Positions 45,008 to 56,106 are shown, counted from the stretch's first letter. The stretch: DNA of 64,000 bases from Diadema setosum (GCA_033980235.1 CM067059.1:22298494-22362493), one strand, 5' to 3'. The notes: generated by a model from the sequence alone, not told the origin. A program made the numbers and translations.

Positions 45008-47284
45008 GTTGTGTATCCATCTCATTTTTCTCTTTCTTTCTCTATTTCTATACACTTGCATAGCAAGACAGTCTTTGCCTGACAGTCTCACACAAGCTCA
45101 TCGAACAATTAATTAATAAAAAAGAAAACTTGTAAGAAGTGATAATCGCAGAATTTGATGACAAAGTTAATTAATCGAGTCTTGGTAAACAATAATGGTT
45201 CGAAATATTTGCTTTCAAAGCGTGCCAAGTTTGAATCTAGCAGTTAAACAATAACCTGATCAGAAGTCGTGTAAGTGTTTCGTATAATAAAATCATGTAC
45301 AGGGGATTCTGTGCACGTTCTTCATTTCTTTTCGTATACTGAAACACATGAAAGAGAGTCATGTCTGTACAGATTAAAGGTATTGTACAGTTTGGGTTGA
45401 GACCTAACTTCAGGTTTCTAACATTTCTTGGTGAGATAATGAGAAACCTCTTTTGAAATGTGAAAGAGCATGTAATTCCAAGAGGAATTCAGCATTTATT
45501 CGGTGAAAATTGGTTTTGAAATGGCTGAGATATCCAAAAATAGTGATCCTAATAAAAGGTCGGACCCATCTTTTATTACGATTGCTTTGTTTTACTTCGT
45601 TTTTAGATGTCTCAGCCATTCCAAAACCGATTTTCATCAAATAGACTTTGAATTCCTCTTATATATAGATTAGTATGCTCTGCACTATTTCATGGGGGTT
45701 GGTATCTTGCAAAAAGTTGAGCCCAATCCTCATCTCCACCAATACTATACCATCCCTTTAACCCTGTCAATGTATGACAATGAAATACTTGTACTGATAA
45801 TATTGGCCTGAAAATATCTTATATAAGTCTGACAATATATTTCTGCCTGATTAACGCACACTGTGATACAGACAAACTAGCGAGTGGGAAACGCAGATCT
45901 TCTTTCATTTTGACATGATATTTTCCATCGTTCAGACACCAACGAATATAGAGAAAAAAGACTGTGACCTTCAGCTGTATTTGCATTTCGGTGGCAACTA
46001 TAGAAAAGCGTGTGTGCATTCGAGTAAATCTTGAAGGTTAGAAGTTGTACGGACAAGATCAAGGTTTTGTTATATAAAGGTTGGTGGGTTTTTTTTTTTC
46101 TTTTTCTTTTTCGAGGGAACCCCGTTATATATACAATGTAGTTACAATCCCTCCGCAGAACAGCGTATCTCTAAGGTATTTGGGAAAAGAAAAGAGATAG
46201 CAATTCCAGTCAAAATCTGTTGTACCTGTATGAAGATGAGGATTTATTAATGTTTGTGAATTATTTTAATGATAATTATAATAATAATAATAATCTATTA
46301 ATGTTTGTGAATTAATTTAAGTATAATAATTTGTGAATCAATTGTGTATTATAAATGGTGATAGACACCTGTTCTCTTGATATGTAGGCCTATCGTAATG
46401 GTCTGAGTCACGATATTTCGTTGCCTGTTTTTCAAAGGACTTTGTTTGAAATATTATGATGTATTATGTGTTTAAATGAATATATATTTGATGTAGAATA
46501 ATAAATATCCCAGTGGGAAAAAAAAATAGTACAAAAAATTGTATTTGGCCTGCGGGGACGTAAAAATTCCTGCTTCAGACATTTACTTAGTCATTCTTAG
46601 TTTTAACCCTTTGCTCTAAGGGTGTTTTATTTCAATATTTCAATAATTGAAGTTATTGTTGTTGCTATTAGTTTTTTGTTCTTGGTTTGTTTGTTTGTTT
46701 ATTTGTTTGTTGTTTGAGTTGTGTTTTGTTCTGTTTTGCTTTGTTTTTTGTGTGTATGTGTGTTTTGCTTTCCCCTGTTTTTCAGGGAAGCAGCTTCAAA
46801 AGTGTGCTCTTACGCCAAACAAAGAGATGCAGTTTTGGGTCATCTTTTTTTTTTTTTTTTTTTTGAGAAATCGTTTAAACCTTCACCTCACCCCAAAATA
46901 CAAGAGGGATTTGGTTTTGTATGCGTGTAATCAGCAAATGAAAAACCACTGCGGTAGTGACGTCATGTTACAATAATTGCGTTGTCTATTGATCTCGTAC
47001 TCCAACGGGACGCAATAGAGTCTCAAGATATTGTGCGAAAAATAACTTACGAAGTAAATAATGATTCCTGTGATTGAATGGATGCGTAAGTCTGGAGAAA
47101 CTGGAAACTGACAGCCGCCCTGTTGGTGGACAAATAGAAAACACAAAATTGTGATAGAAGCATGAGATGTGTTCATTCAGGTGCTGTTATTCCAACACAA
47201 AGGTAAGAAAGGGAAGTCATCCCGAAAAAAATACTTTGATTAGAGGCATAAACCTAGAGCAGCGAATCTGTTACAATGTTAAAT

Positions 47285-47333
<49 letters not shown>

Positions 47334-50300
47334 CGCACGCACGCACGCACGCACGCACGCACACACACGTACCGTGCTCGAAAATAACTATCACCATGGA
47401 CCTTGTAGGTCCATGCTATCACAAACAGTATCTGCCATTTATTACCTGACTGTGACGTCACCTGAAAATTACCTCTCCTTTGCTGTTTTCGTGAATTATG
47501 TTTACTATCCTTTCATGATCATCTCCAACTATTTATTTATTCTATTTTTTACACAATAAAGACATCATGTTAATCAGGAAACATCCTGTTAATGGGAATA
47601 CATTCCTCATAGCTAATTCAAGAATTTAGTAAGAGTTTTTGTCAACATACTAAGTAAGCAGTGTGATTTTGATGACGTCAGAGTCACGTAACTACAAAGG
47701 CCATCAAAATCTGTGGTCCGCGGAGATCCGGTCCTCTTTGTTGCAGGAGTTAGTGACCTTCAAAGGACACAATTTTCGAAGTACATATAATCACCATTCT
47801 TATCTTTTCCTCGTCCATTCCTACACCTAGGCCTATATAAGATATAATTATTTTCTCCTTAATTGCTTACTACGAGAGAGTTTATATGACCATCAGTTAA
47901 TATAGGCTGGAAGAGTGAAGAATATTTCCCTTTAAACAAACAACAAAGAACCCCACAACATAATTATTTTTGCATTCTGTGTCGTTCTTAGCTATTAAAG
48001 GCAATCCCTACTGCTTCCCTGTTCATTGGCCTGTCGGTCATTCACGTACTCCATTCAATCTGGGTGTGACCTCACTTCCTGTTCCTCAAAGCTTGTCTTC
48101 TCAACTGAGAATAATCCTCCTACTTTGAAGGAGAGTGATCAATACGTGCTATTGACCAGAACGATGTGTCAATTAACGCTTGACTTGATATGAAGTGTCT
48201 ACATTCTGTATGTTTCAAGCCAGATGGACTTTTCGTGCAGTTCGGTTTCATAATATACCCTGTGTATACATATCCGTCACTGACTATTATGATGATCAAA
48301 ATCAAATGATACCAATAATACGCCAGTAATGATGTATCGGTGTCCGTAAGAAATATCATTGCATGATTATGAATTTTGCACTATACAGAAGATGACCATT
48401 ACAGATATAATTGTAGCTTTGAATTTACACTTTCTGGAGTTTTTTCCCCTTCTGAATTATATTTGATTTCGATTAAACGTGTAAATATCTTTCTAGGACA
48501 GTCGAGTGGTGATACTAGAAATGAGTACGTCATTTTCAGGGTCAACTGCGGTCCTAGAAAGAGTCACTCAATATGCAAATATGCAGAGAACACTATTAGT
48601 TTTTTCTTGTACTTCTAGTTAATTCAGCACACGTTGATGTATACATAAAACACTACGTGTGAATCTGCCTACCAGTTCACTATTACGAAGGTGTGTTTCA
48701 GTTTGCTCTCACCTCCTGAGTCTTGGCTTTTGTTTGCGTATTTTGATGATGATCAGAGAGGTTTATTACACACCACCTCCCACAAAGAATGTCATATACA
48801 AAATAGTGAAGAGCAGGCACTATCCTTTGGGGAGTATCTTTTAGGTGCGTGGTAATCTTGCCCATATTCTCAGGATAAAAATGAATAGAATACTCCTTGC
48901 GTGATAAGGCACACTCTCCTGGCCATCAGGGCCATGTCAAAGCAATTTCCAATTTTCCCTTAAGCGTGATGTGTCCCTTTAAGTGAGGAATTTTTAGTAG
49001 TTCCGCATGAGGCGCCTTGTAAAGAGTGCCACCGAGCCTCAAATAGATTGATAGCAAATGATGGCACTATCTCCATGACAATCATTTTTGCTACATAACT
49101 TTGTGATTAGTAATTCTTTTGGAATGTTTATTGTTTACATGTTGACGATATGCGGTCATAACAAAGAAATATTCGACGCAATTATGCCAAGGCATCCATG
49201 CAGCTGCTCATAAAATCTCAGCGCATATATGCTATGAATGAATGAATGAATGTATGCTATGAATGAATGAATGAATGAATGTATGCTATGAATGAATGAA
49301 TGAATGTATGCTATGAATGAATGAACAGCAACTGCGATCAAAAGCAGTCATTGATGTAACGGTATCTTGAATTTTATTATGTTTATGGCCGACGCGCTCA
49401 GCTATATCGCAAAAAAAAAAAAAAAGAATAAATGAATAAAAAAGTGCGGTATTAGACTGCATTCATAGGTTTGTAAATCGTGTCAATGATGTAGTATACA
49501 CCTCCCCCTCCCTGATTTATAATGGTTGTAACTTGTAAGGAACTGAAAGTGAGGTATAACCCACCCCCCTTTCCCCTCTAAGATGATACGACTCAAAATA
49601 CCATCTGTTTGTTTGTTTGTTTGCTTGCTTGTTTTCGTTTTCCATCGACAAGATGGCTGAATGGCACATATTCAAACAACGTTTAAAGGGATGGTGCAAT
49701 TTTGGTTGAGATGGGGCTTCAGGTTTCCATACTTTTTTTTTTTTATGATGGTTTCTTGAGATAATAAGAAACGTCTCATGAAATATGAAAGAGCATAATT
49801 GATTATTCTAAGAGGAATTCGAAGTTTATTTGATGAAAATTGGATTTGAAATGGCTGAGATATCCAAAATAAAGCGATCCTAATAAAAGATGGGATCCAC
49901 CTTGTATTAGGATCACTTTGTTTTTCTTTGTTTTTGATATCTCGGCCATTTCAAAACAGACTGTCATCAAATAAACTTTGAATTCCTCTTAGAGTTGTAC
50001 GCTCTTTAACATTTCATAAAGTGGTTTCTCAGTATCTATATAGAGAAAAGTTAAAGTTTAATCCTCACCGCAACCAGTACTACATCATTCCTTTAAACAA
50101 AAACAAATTGTAATGTCGACGTGTAATACTTACGCTGCTTCTGTGTGATCATCGAGTAGACCAGATGTGAAGATGAAGTTATATCAGATGATCGATAAAG
50201 TATCGATGAGCCACGATTAAAAGAAGGGGAACAAAATGAAATTGTTTCGAATTAGAAGATATACCTTGAATTAGTTTGATAAAAAGTCATAATAATCGTG

Positions 50301-53300
50301 TGTTCTTAACTCCTTAACAAAATAATACGAGCATACAAACATGCATACATACGTACAATCAATTCGTGCGTTTTGTACATGTAAGTATGATTATTATACA
50401 CTTTCACTTTTTTGGTACTAGGGGTATGTGATTATACATATTCTGTCACGTGCTGATTCCCACACGTGATATGTATTTTTATCCTTTGTTTCTTTTCCCT
50501 GAAATGCGATGCGTGTAAGAAGGTAAAGACACGTATTTTTAGCCTGCATGTGGAGCAAATTCATTGAATTGACTTGACTTAGTTTATATGAGACGTATTT
50601 TGTTGAGGGTCAGTGTCGCCCCTCTGTTATCACTGGTCATGTATAAGGTTTTCAACAAACCTGGGTCCCGTTGCATAAAACTTTTTTAGCAACCTTAGAA
50701 AATTCAGGTTGGGATTTGCCCAACCTGAATTGTTTAAGGTTGCTAATATAAGAATGTAAAATCCGTTGCATAAAAACTCTGGTTGGGAGTTTCCAACCGG
50801 AATTTTGTGATTTCAACCGGAAAAAAATCCGGTTGGAGTTTTATGCAACGGGGCCCAGGTTCTTCCTTTTGTATGTTTATAGGGAGAGAGAGACACACAT
50901 GTTTGGCGCCTGCTTAAATGGAGTAACTCGCAAACACCTTTTTAGAAGCCTTTGTTTGTTTCTTTGTTGTAGTTTTTTTTTTTTTTTTTTTTTACTTGTT
51001 TTCCCGTGGTTCCTATACTGAGTTATCGACTACTGTACACGGCGACATCTCCACAATGCTTGTCTGAAGTCAAACCGAGCACACATAACTTTGAACCTCT
51101 CTGCTGTCAGCGTACCCCTTAACAGTCCGGTTGATTGACTATTTTCAAAGACTCGCTGCATGACTTTGCCAAATAATCTTTCCAGAAAATGTATACGAAA
51201 GATTCGCTATCGACGACTGAACATGCTGAAAGGAACGCATATTTACATCACAACGTTACCGCAGCAGCATACTAGTCAAAAAACACACAAACAAACAAAC
51301 AGATGAACTTGTGCTTAAAGGAAAGCTTGACCTATAAGCTGACGATGATTAAAAGAGTAAAGTAACAAGAAGAAATTAAACATTTCCATGAACAGGTGTT
51401 AGAAATTAACGGGTTGATATGTTTTCCATTTATTTGTACCATTGCATGACTATCGGGTGAAGCGTACAAGGTTCTGGTGTAATTCTTGAAAGGAAGCACT
51501 GATTTCATCACTGATGCAAGTTATGCAACTACTGGTACATTTTCTTATAAAGTTTTCTGGAGAACGTTAACTGAATTTTTTTTTCCTGCAAAACGGAGAT
51601 ACATATAGTGCGATCATGTACACACAAATGAGCGTCAATGTCATCACCGAAATAATTATGTTCTGTGTGTCATTGACACAGATATAATGAGAGTGTTTCC
51701 AACTTTATGAAGTTAACTTTAAAATGGCGTGGAAGGTGGATTAAAAAACTACAGATATCCCGGTTCGCAGAGGCGACGGAAGTAGAAATATGTGTCGTTG
51801 GTCATTGATCTGTCTCCTTGGAATGAGGTCATATTCGAAGAATACCCTTCATTTAAGGAAAAAACAACAACTTTCAGCCTCGGCGACGCTGATTGCGTAA
51901 CGCGCACTCAACGATCGAGGAAGAGATTACTGATGACGTATAAGAGACTTCCAGCTGATTTCTTTAAAAGTGGATTTACGGTGGCGTTTTGCTTGGCTTC
52001 TTCCTTTGGAGAATAAGTAAATTGGCCTGAGAGAGGGGATTTCATATGCGTATCACCAGTATACTATTCGATACAGGACAACGTGTAAGTTACAAAGGCA
52101 GGCAATCATGTTCTTATAGCATAGCAGGGCAGCCACTAACGTTTCCCATAACTGTGAGTGGGAAGTATCTCGGTACAATGTACTTTCAACTGATGGCATC
52201 CAGTTCCACGCGCGTACCTTTTTGATGACTTTAGTCTTTTGTGGCGCAATTTACGTAAATCGATCATACGCACAATCTACGCACTCTATTAGAATGTTTA
52301 GGACAACGGTAAAGCTGCTTGCTGTTGTTGCTGCTTCGTAACAGATGTACGTAGCAAAAGTGTTTCCAATTTCCGTCCATGAATATGAAATGCACATATA
52401 GTGGGAAAATAAGATTTCTCATGACAAACAAAAACATCATGCATGTATCCCATTTGATATAGCGATCATGCTTGATTTGGATAGGTAGACAAATGATAAT
52501 AAATGTCTTTTCCCACATCACAGTATATTGAAATATAATTTAGTTTTCTTACACAATTTTGCTCTTAGTATAGAACAGCAAAAATAAAATTCCAGGAAAA
52601 TAGATAATTCGTAAATAATGCATACACAATTATTGGAAATTTGCAACAGCACTATAGTGTGTACGTTTATGAAAATTGATTCAGTCGATAATTATAGTAA
52701 TGCATCCTTGAGAAAGCGTGCGTTCCACAGTAAACAATAACAATCAATTCTTTTCATCAAACGTGTGTGGTCACCAAATTACCCTTTATACGTTTATCAT
52801 AGGAGTATGCCCTTGACAAAAGACAGTAAAAATATTCCGAACAGAAAGAGAAGAGAGGGGAAAAAATTCCTATATTGGAATGTTTGCCGTTGGTGTGTCT
52901 AGAGTTCTGTTTGTGACGTCATACAACCTGCCATCGCTGGCACGGATCAGAATGTATTCGTTTAGAGGGTTTTATGATTATTAGGGGTGGGGAGGGGGTA
53001 TTCTTTGGAGCAACAATAGTGCGCTCGGTTGAATACATCCATAGTGTATGCTGCCGAACTTCGTTTCGATATGACTGTATGTCAACTTAAAGGAGACCTC
53101 CGGATGATTTTCAGACTTTTACATTTGAACAACTATAAATTAGTTATGCTGAGTACAGAGTTTCAGAATTTATAGTGGTTACGATGAGGAATAAGAGCGT
53201 TTTCAAACTATATAACAAATTGCAATGAACAAGGATGATGACATGGCAGACTCACCATAAGAATGCCTGAGTTTGGGCTCAAGGAAGCAGAACAAACGAA

Positions 53301-55079
53301 GAAGGCATGCATATAGATTGAATTGAATTACACTGCTGTATCTCTGAAATATGAGGCTCCTATGTCATCAACACTGTTCAGTGTAATTTGTTTAAGATTT
53401 TTCAGAGTATTGGTTTCTCTGCTCAAGGATCACAATAAATTCTACAAATCTATATAATATGGAGCTGTCGATTAATGTACTACATGATGTGAAATTATGA
53501 AAATCGTCTGGAATGCCCCTTTAAAGAATGTGGAGGGCTCTCTTTTGTACATTGTCTATTCAAACATTTCTCGGATGTAAATTTTTTCCCCATTATATCT
53601 GCAAAACATAATCGCCTCTCCCGCTTTTTGGTATAGCTTGGTATTATCATGCTATAGACGAGTAACAAAATAGAAACATATTTTCCATTTCTATTACTGT
53701 TTTAACAAAGGGGCGACGGAACACCTGCCTGAATGCGGAACCCAAAGCATGAGGCTTTGCAAAAACTGCTGAAACGCCCAAATATGACTATCATAATTGA
53801 TAAAAACTACTGTTTGACTACAACCGAAATTCCATTCTCCCTCATCGTTCATTTCTCTGACTGGTCTTCTGGAAAACGTGGTTATTATGTCAGTTCTGCC
53901 TAGCATGTGGGTAACGTACGTGCAGGAAAGAAAAGAGTAGAAACTCATGTCGGAATTCATGTTTCCATGGTAAAAGCATCCCAAAATGCATAACATTATT
54001 AGAAAAATGACACTTCTATACACAAAGAGAAGATTTGGGCTGAAAATTGGTAACGTTAAGTCCACTTCATATTGAAGTATATAGAGACCTAGTAAAGAAC
54101 AAAAAAAAAAACAAAAAAAAAAACTTGCAAACAGAAAGGTTGCATCTTCACTAGAATCAGACATATCAAAGTTAGCCCATTCCCTACGGGAACCTGGTGG
54201 CCTATGCTTTGAGTCTATGAGGATTTCAGAATTCAGTATTGAACGGATTATGATAATGGAATTGGTGACGTCTCACACGTTTCCACGAGGCTGTGATACA
54301 TGGTTGCGACATTATGACGAGCAAAAGAAGGGAATGGTGACGTCATTATCTCACGATTCTCCAATTGGATTATACATATAAGTATAGTAACAATGATACG
54401 AGGATTTTTTTTTCATGTATGTTCTATTTCACTGAATGATATTCAAGGAAGATTTTCGTACAAGTCAACGAAATATTCATTTACGCAATTACACCATCAC
54501 CTCGTCATGTAATTTGTAATGAGGTTGATATCAATGCCACTGTCCATGTAGAACTTGAGAAAGATTGAGGGGTTTTTGTGTGCGTGTGTGTCTGATTGTG
54601 ATAGAACTTTATCAAGCTGTCATAACGTATTATGTCTAAGATCACTCTGTTTGTCTAAGCTAGCTTGAACATGGGATAGTTGCTGGAAGAGATATTGGCA
54701 CAGTCGCGATGCTGTCGTTTTGAAAAATGAAAAATTATGAGCAACTCAAAAATAGATGAGAGCAATATATGAGCATATTCATTTGATTCTTTAGATCTTT
54801 TACATTTTTTTTTTAATATTCACCCGATTTTCTTAGTGATTATAATGTGTGGTAACAGAAATGTTTTGAAAAAAAAAAAGTTACAGAGTCAAATACAGTT
54901 CGACGATACCCAGTCATGGTACAATCATAATGTTAAATGAGCAAAGAAAAGAAACATCGCTTCCATTATCGCATAATGATGAACTTGCGTAAATATGTTA
55001 CTGACTTACCAATGATTTTGAGAGAAGACTGCAGCAGAATAAGAAATGTTATCCAAAATCGTTTGATCGGTTCCATCAT
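38427..55079 (-). CDS. Single-pass membrane protein with N-terminal SEA-like domain (multi-exon gene model)
   Basis: Assembled from nine phase-compatible exons on the minus strand: 55010-55079, 50134-50140 (proposed), 47051-47119, 44686-44749, 42460-42561, 41607-41801, 39759-39896, 38752-39282, 38427-38654. The product, about 465 residues, has a signal peptide, a SEA-like domain across three exons (VSFQFLQTYAS, then ENGAIQVDFALDID), a Ser/Thr-rich linker with an NSS sequon, one transmembrane helix (IFLAIIVMLGVFAVFCAAAH), a basic stop-transfer (YGRRRRMK) and a long Pro/Ser/Thr-rich cytoplasmic tail. SEA domains support cell-surface glycoproteins, often mucin-like. The usual autocleavage GSVVV is replaced by NGAIQV, so cleavage is unlikely. 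Orthologue unknown. All junctions except the microexon have good GT/AG sites. Confidence 0.75.
38752..39282 (-). CDS. SEA-TM gene, proline/serine-rich cytoplasmic exon
   Basis: 177 codons, phase 0 at both ends, acceptor GATATGACGCAG and donor GTATGA. Rich in Pro, Ser and Thr, with SH3-ligand-like runs (PSPTVTPPPSPPKSALS, RPPGSPS) and a tyrosine-containing end (PPKKIYDY). Likely a signalling or scaffold tail inside the cell. Confidence 0.7.
39759..39896 (-). CDS. SEA-TM gene, juxtamembrane exon
   Basis: 46 codons, phase 0/0. Acceptor TTTTTCCTCGCCTCAG, donor GTATGT. Starts RIYGRRRRMKYSTDRDQ, a basic stop-transfer directly after the membrane helix, and ends FVVEMTEIYTIK. Confidence 0.75.
39978..40705. 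mobile_element. About 730-bp element with inverted termini, intronic
   Basis: TTCCTTTCCAAAAGGTGTTC near 39979 is mirrored by GAACACTTTTTGGAAAGGA-like sequence near 40687-40705. Internal words TTCCAAAAGGTGCTAAATCC and TAAAAAGGCGCTAAATC repeat the theme. Target duplication not resolved. Confidence 0.45.
41281..41571. repeat. Dispersed repeat X, copy 2, split by (TTTA)n
   Basis: Same repeat as 12975-13160. A TTTA/TTAT microsatellite of about 90 bp (41424-41519) interrupts it inside the T-run of GCCATGTTTTTTG|CTCTCCTGA. A C-run follows at 41570-41585. Confidence 0.75.
41607..41801 (-). CDS. SEA-TM gene, transmembrane exon
   Basis: 65 codons in phase 0/0. The acceptor has a long polypyrimidine tract ending TTATAG; the donor is GTGAGT. 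Reads LSSSTYIFLFTNSSGTPQ (end of the SEA region and sequon), a Ser-rich linker with WDQWHQYAPD, then the hydrophobic helix. If the donor were not used, a stop would follow four codons later. Confidence 0.8.
42460..42561 (-). CDS. SEA-TM gene, SEA core exon
   Basis: 34 codons in phase 0/0, acceptor CACTAATGACAG, donor GTGAGT. VSEAENGAIQVDFALDID is the beta-strand/turn/beta-strand signature of SEA domains, with Ala where cleaving SEA domains have Ser. Confidence 0.8.
42612..42830 (-). repeat. Pentamer-rich tract, possible retroposon tail
   Basis: AATTC/TTCAA pentamers at 42618-42660 grade into AATTTG and TATTT/TTCTA repeats to about 42790. Near 42795-42815, TCAAA pentamers precede TTTTATATCC, which reads on the minus strand like a tandem tail. 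Intronic. Confidence 0.5.
43018..43234. mobile_element. 217-bp foldback MITE with 9-bp target duplication and telomere-like loop
   Basis: Arms of about 90 bp start GGTAGCATACTGCATGCTGG / GGTAGCATTATGTTGGAGC and share GCGATGCTCAGCCGAGG. Flanks GTGAGAGAC (43009-43017) and GTGAGAAAC (43235-43243) match at 8 of 9. The loop contains TTAGGGTTAGGGTTAGAG. A 9-bp duplication suggests MULE or Merlin-type integration (inference). Confidence 0.8.
43540..43650 (-). mobile_element. Retroposon 3' tail with hexamer repeats
   Basis: Minus-strand reading: AGTATGAAATAAACTGAAAC followed by TGAAAT-type hexamers (plus strand 43549-43580). AATAAA-like signal plus tandem tail, as at 3405-3600. Confidence 0.5.
44118..44414 (-). 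mobile_element. tRNA-derived SINE with (ATT)n tail
   Basis: On the minus strand the head reads GGGGCGCTGTGGCATGGTGG (A box TGGCATGGTGG) and has the B box GAGTTCGAATCC (44352-44363), spaced as in a tRNA with a long variable arm (Leu/Ser-like). The body includes CCTCTTGACCCAGGTGTATA and TGGGTACCTGGC, and the end is ATT trinucleotides at 44118-44172. Lies in an intron of the SEA-TM gene, in the sense direction. Confidence 0.85.
44686..44749 (-). CDS. SEA-TM gene, SEA exon 2
   Basis: 64 nt. The first base completes a Ser codon from the previous exon, followed by 21 codons (QLASDLRSRYSFTDQHIETV and Q), ending in phase 0. Acceptor GATCCTGCAG, donor GTATGG. This is the helical middle of the SEA domain. 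Confidence 0.75.
44921..45007. repeat. (AT)n followed by (GT)n
   Basis: About 52 bp of AT units, a short spacer, then GT units at 44987-45007. Confidence 0.95.
45374..45761 (+). mobile_element. TTAA palindromic MITE, family P1 copy C
   Basis: TTAA at 45374-45377 and 45758-45761. Begins AGGTATTGTACAGTTTGGG and ends CCAATACTATACCATCCCTT. Central foldback as in copies A, B and D. Intronic. Confidence 0.85.
47051..47119 (-). CDS. SEA-TM gene, SEA exon 1
   Basis: 69 nt (1 + 22 codons + 2). Acceptor TTGTCCACCAACAG, donor GTAAGT. Reads AAVSFQFLQTYASIQSQESL then FT, the first strand and helix of a SEA domain. Needs an upstream exon ending with two extra bases. Confidence 0.7.
47284..47370. repeat. 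(CA)n followed by (GCAC)n
   Basis: CA dinucleotides to about 47325 and then GCAC tetramers to about 47362. Confidence 0.95.
47395..47415. mobile_element. 21-bp palindrome with 7-bp flanking direct repeats
   Basis: CATGGACCT, loop TGT, AGGTCCATG; flanked by CTATCAC at 47388-47394 and 47416-47422. Resembles CATGGAGCTA...TAGCTCCATG at 34992-35027 in its terminal six bases. Confidence 0.6.
49234..49325. repeat. Higher-order (ATGA)n / TATGCT repeat
   Basis: Blocks of two to five ATGA units separated by GTATGCT; at least four blocks. Confidence 0.9.
49683..50096 (+). mobile_element. TTAA palindromic MITE, family P1 copy D
   Basis: TTAA at 49683-49686 and 50093-50096. Begins AGGGATGGTGCAATTTTGGT, ends with ACTACATCATTCCT. 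It lies only 38 bp beyond the donor side of the proposed microexon. Confidence 0.85.
50134..50140 (-). CDS. SEA-TM gene, proposed 7-nt microexon
   Basis: AAGCAGC between a polypyrimidine-bearing acceptor ending CACACAG and a strong donor GTAAGT. Its length is the right value modulo 3 to join the signal exon (ends with one extra base) to 47051-47119 (needs two), giving E-A-A across the junctions. Alternatives: a longer or different exon elsewhere in 47.1-55.0 kb. Confidence 0.35.
50658..50861. mobile_element. 204-bp MITE, CCTGGGYCCCGTTGCATAAAA type
   Basis: The inverted terminus AACCTGGGTCCCGTTGCATA is mirrored at the right with one mismatch. The interior has two nested hairpins (AATTCAGGTTGGG and CAACCGGA words). 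It belongs to the same terminus style as 6495-7589. Confidence 0.8.
53097..53524 (-). mobile_element. TTAA palindromic MITE, family P3 copy 2
   Basis: TTAA at 53097-53100 and 53521-53524; ends AGGAGACCTCCGGATGATTT and (complement) AGGGGCATTCCAGACGATTT. Opposite orientation to 17767-18236. Intronic. Confidence 0.85.
55010..55079 (-). CDS. SEA-TM gene, signal-peptide exon
   Basis: ATG at 55079-55077, immediately followed by a second ATG. 23 codons plus one base (MMEPIKRFWITFLILLQSSL then KII), a basic n-region and a hydrophobic core, ending in donor GTAAGT at 55009-55004. 5' UTR presumably extends toward 55170. Confidence 0.65.
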
Positions 55080-55984
55080 GTGGGATGTTGCTTCATACAG
55101 TTCATGTGATTAGAATCAGTAGTCCAATTAATTTGTTCCAGTGTTAACGTCTCTGCACCGGCGGCTGATCATTCCGCGTTGCAAGCGGCACCCATAGTGC
55201 AACCCTTTTGGACACACTATGATACCTCGCTCCGATCTACTAACCTACATCAGCAGTGGCGTTTGTCCAGTCAAGGTCACGTGCTATTCAATCGGAGTGA
55301 GATTCTTGTTTATTGGAACTTTTCAAGTTCGCGAAAGCCCAGACCCTGTCTGACAGTCATACTTTAAACAGCCTCTATCGTGTGTCGCTGTTACACTCGC
55401 TCATCTGAATACATAATGAATCGGTACCACTGTATGGGAGGCACGTTCCGCCGACCTGAAATGCCAATGATGAATGGCGCTTTGGCATGCTACGCACCCA
55501 ATCAAGCATTTGACTTGATTTTGCCTTTTTGTCACTCGAAAGTATTAAAGGCTACTCTCTAGAGCTCTTTGCCTCTTTATTAAGTCAACACAAGAGTTTT
55601 GGTGGCGCACCCGACGCAGAACTATGTGGTCTTTATGGGCTCTCTTTTCTCAGTGATTGAGCGAGATGTCACTACGCCCTCCTCTGAATTGTTTGCATGG
55701 TGCTTGAAATCCGGGCAGGATCATTCATTTATGTCGTGATGTTATGTGAGCTACGTGTTTCGGAATGTTAGTGTAATGTAATGATTTACATGGATACTCT
55801 TTTTTTATATGAAAATACGTGTTTCTACACAAGATGTGATAAGTGAAAGAAGCTCTTTAAATTCTTGGCAGGACTTGTGTGTGTGTATGAGTGTTGTTGG
55901 TATCTTTTAACATAAGTCCAATATACAGAACATACAATAATGCAATGTACCATACTCTTCCAGGTGAATACTCTAGTCTGTGCG

Positions 55985-56017
55985 CTAATAGATAGATTGA
56001 TAGATAGATAGATAGAT

Positions 56018-56048
<31 letters not shown>

Positions 56049-56062
56049 TATAGATGGATAGA

Positions 56063-56106
<44 letters not shown>

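Noticed and set aside
47284..47362. CRISPR-like regular repeats
   Set aside because: Simple dinucleotide and tetranucleotide repeats without spacers; eukaryotic context.
53694..54164. 156-codon open frame on the minus strand
   Set aside because: Its start lies in an A-rich run giving poly-Phe, composition is low-complexity, there is no family resemblance, and it sits inside an intron of the SEA-TM gene on the same strand.
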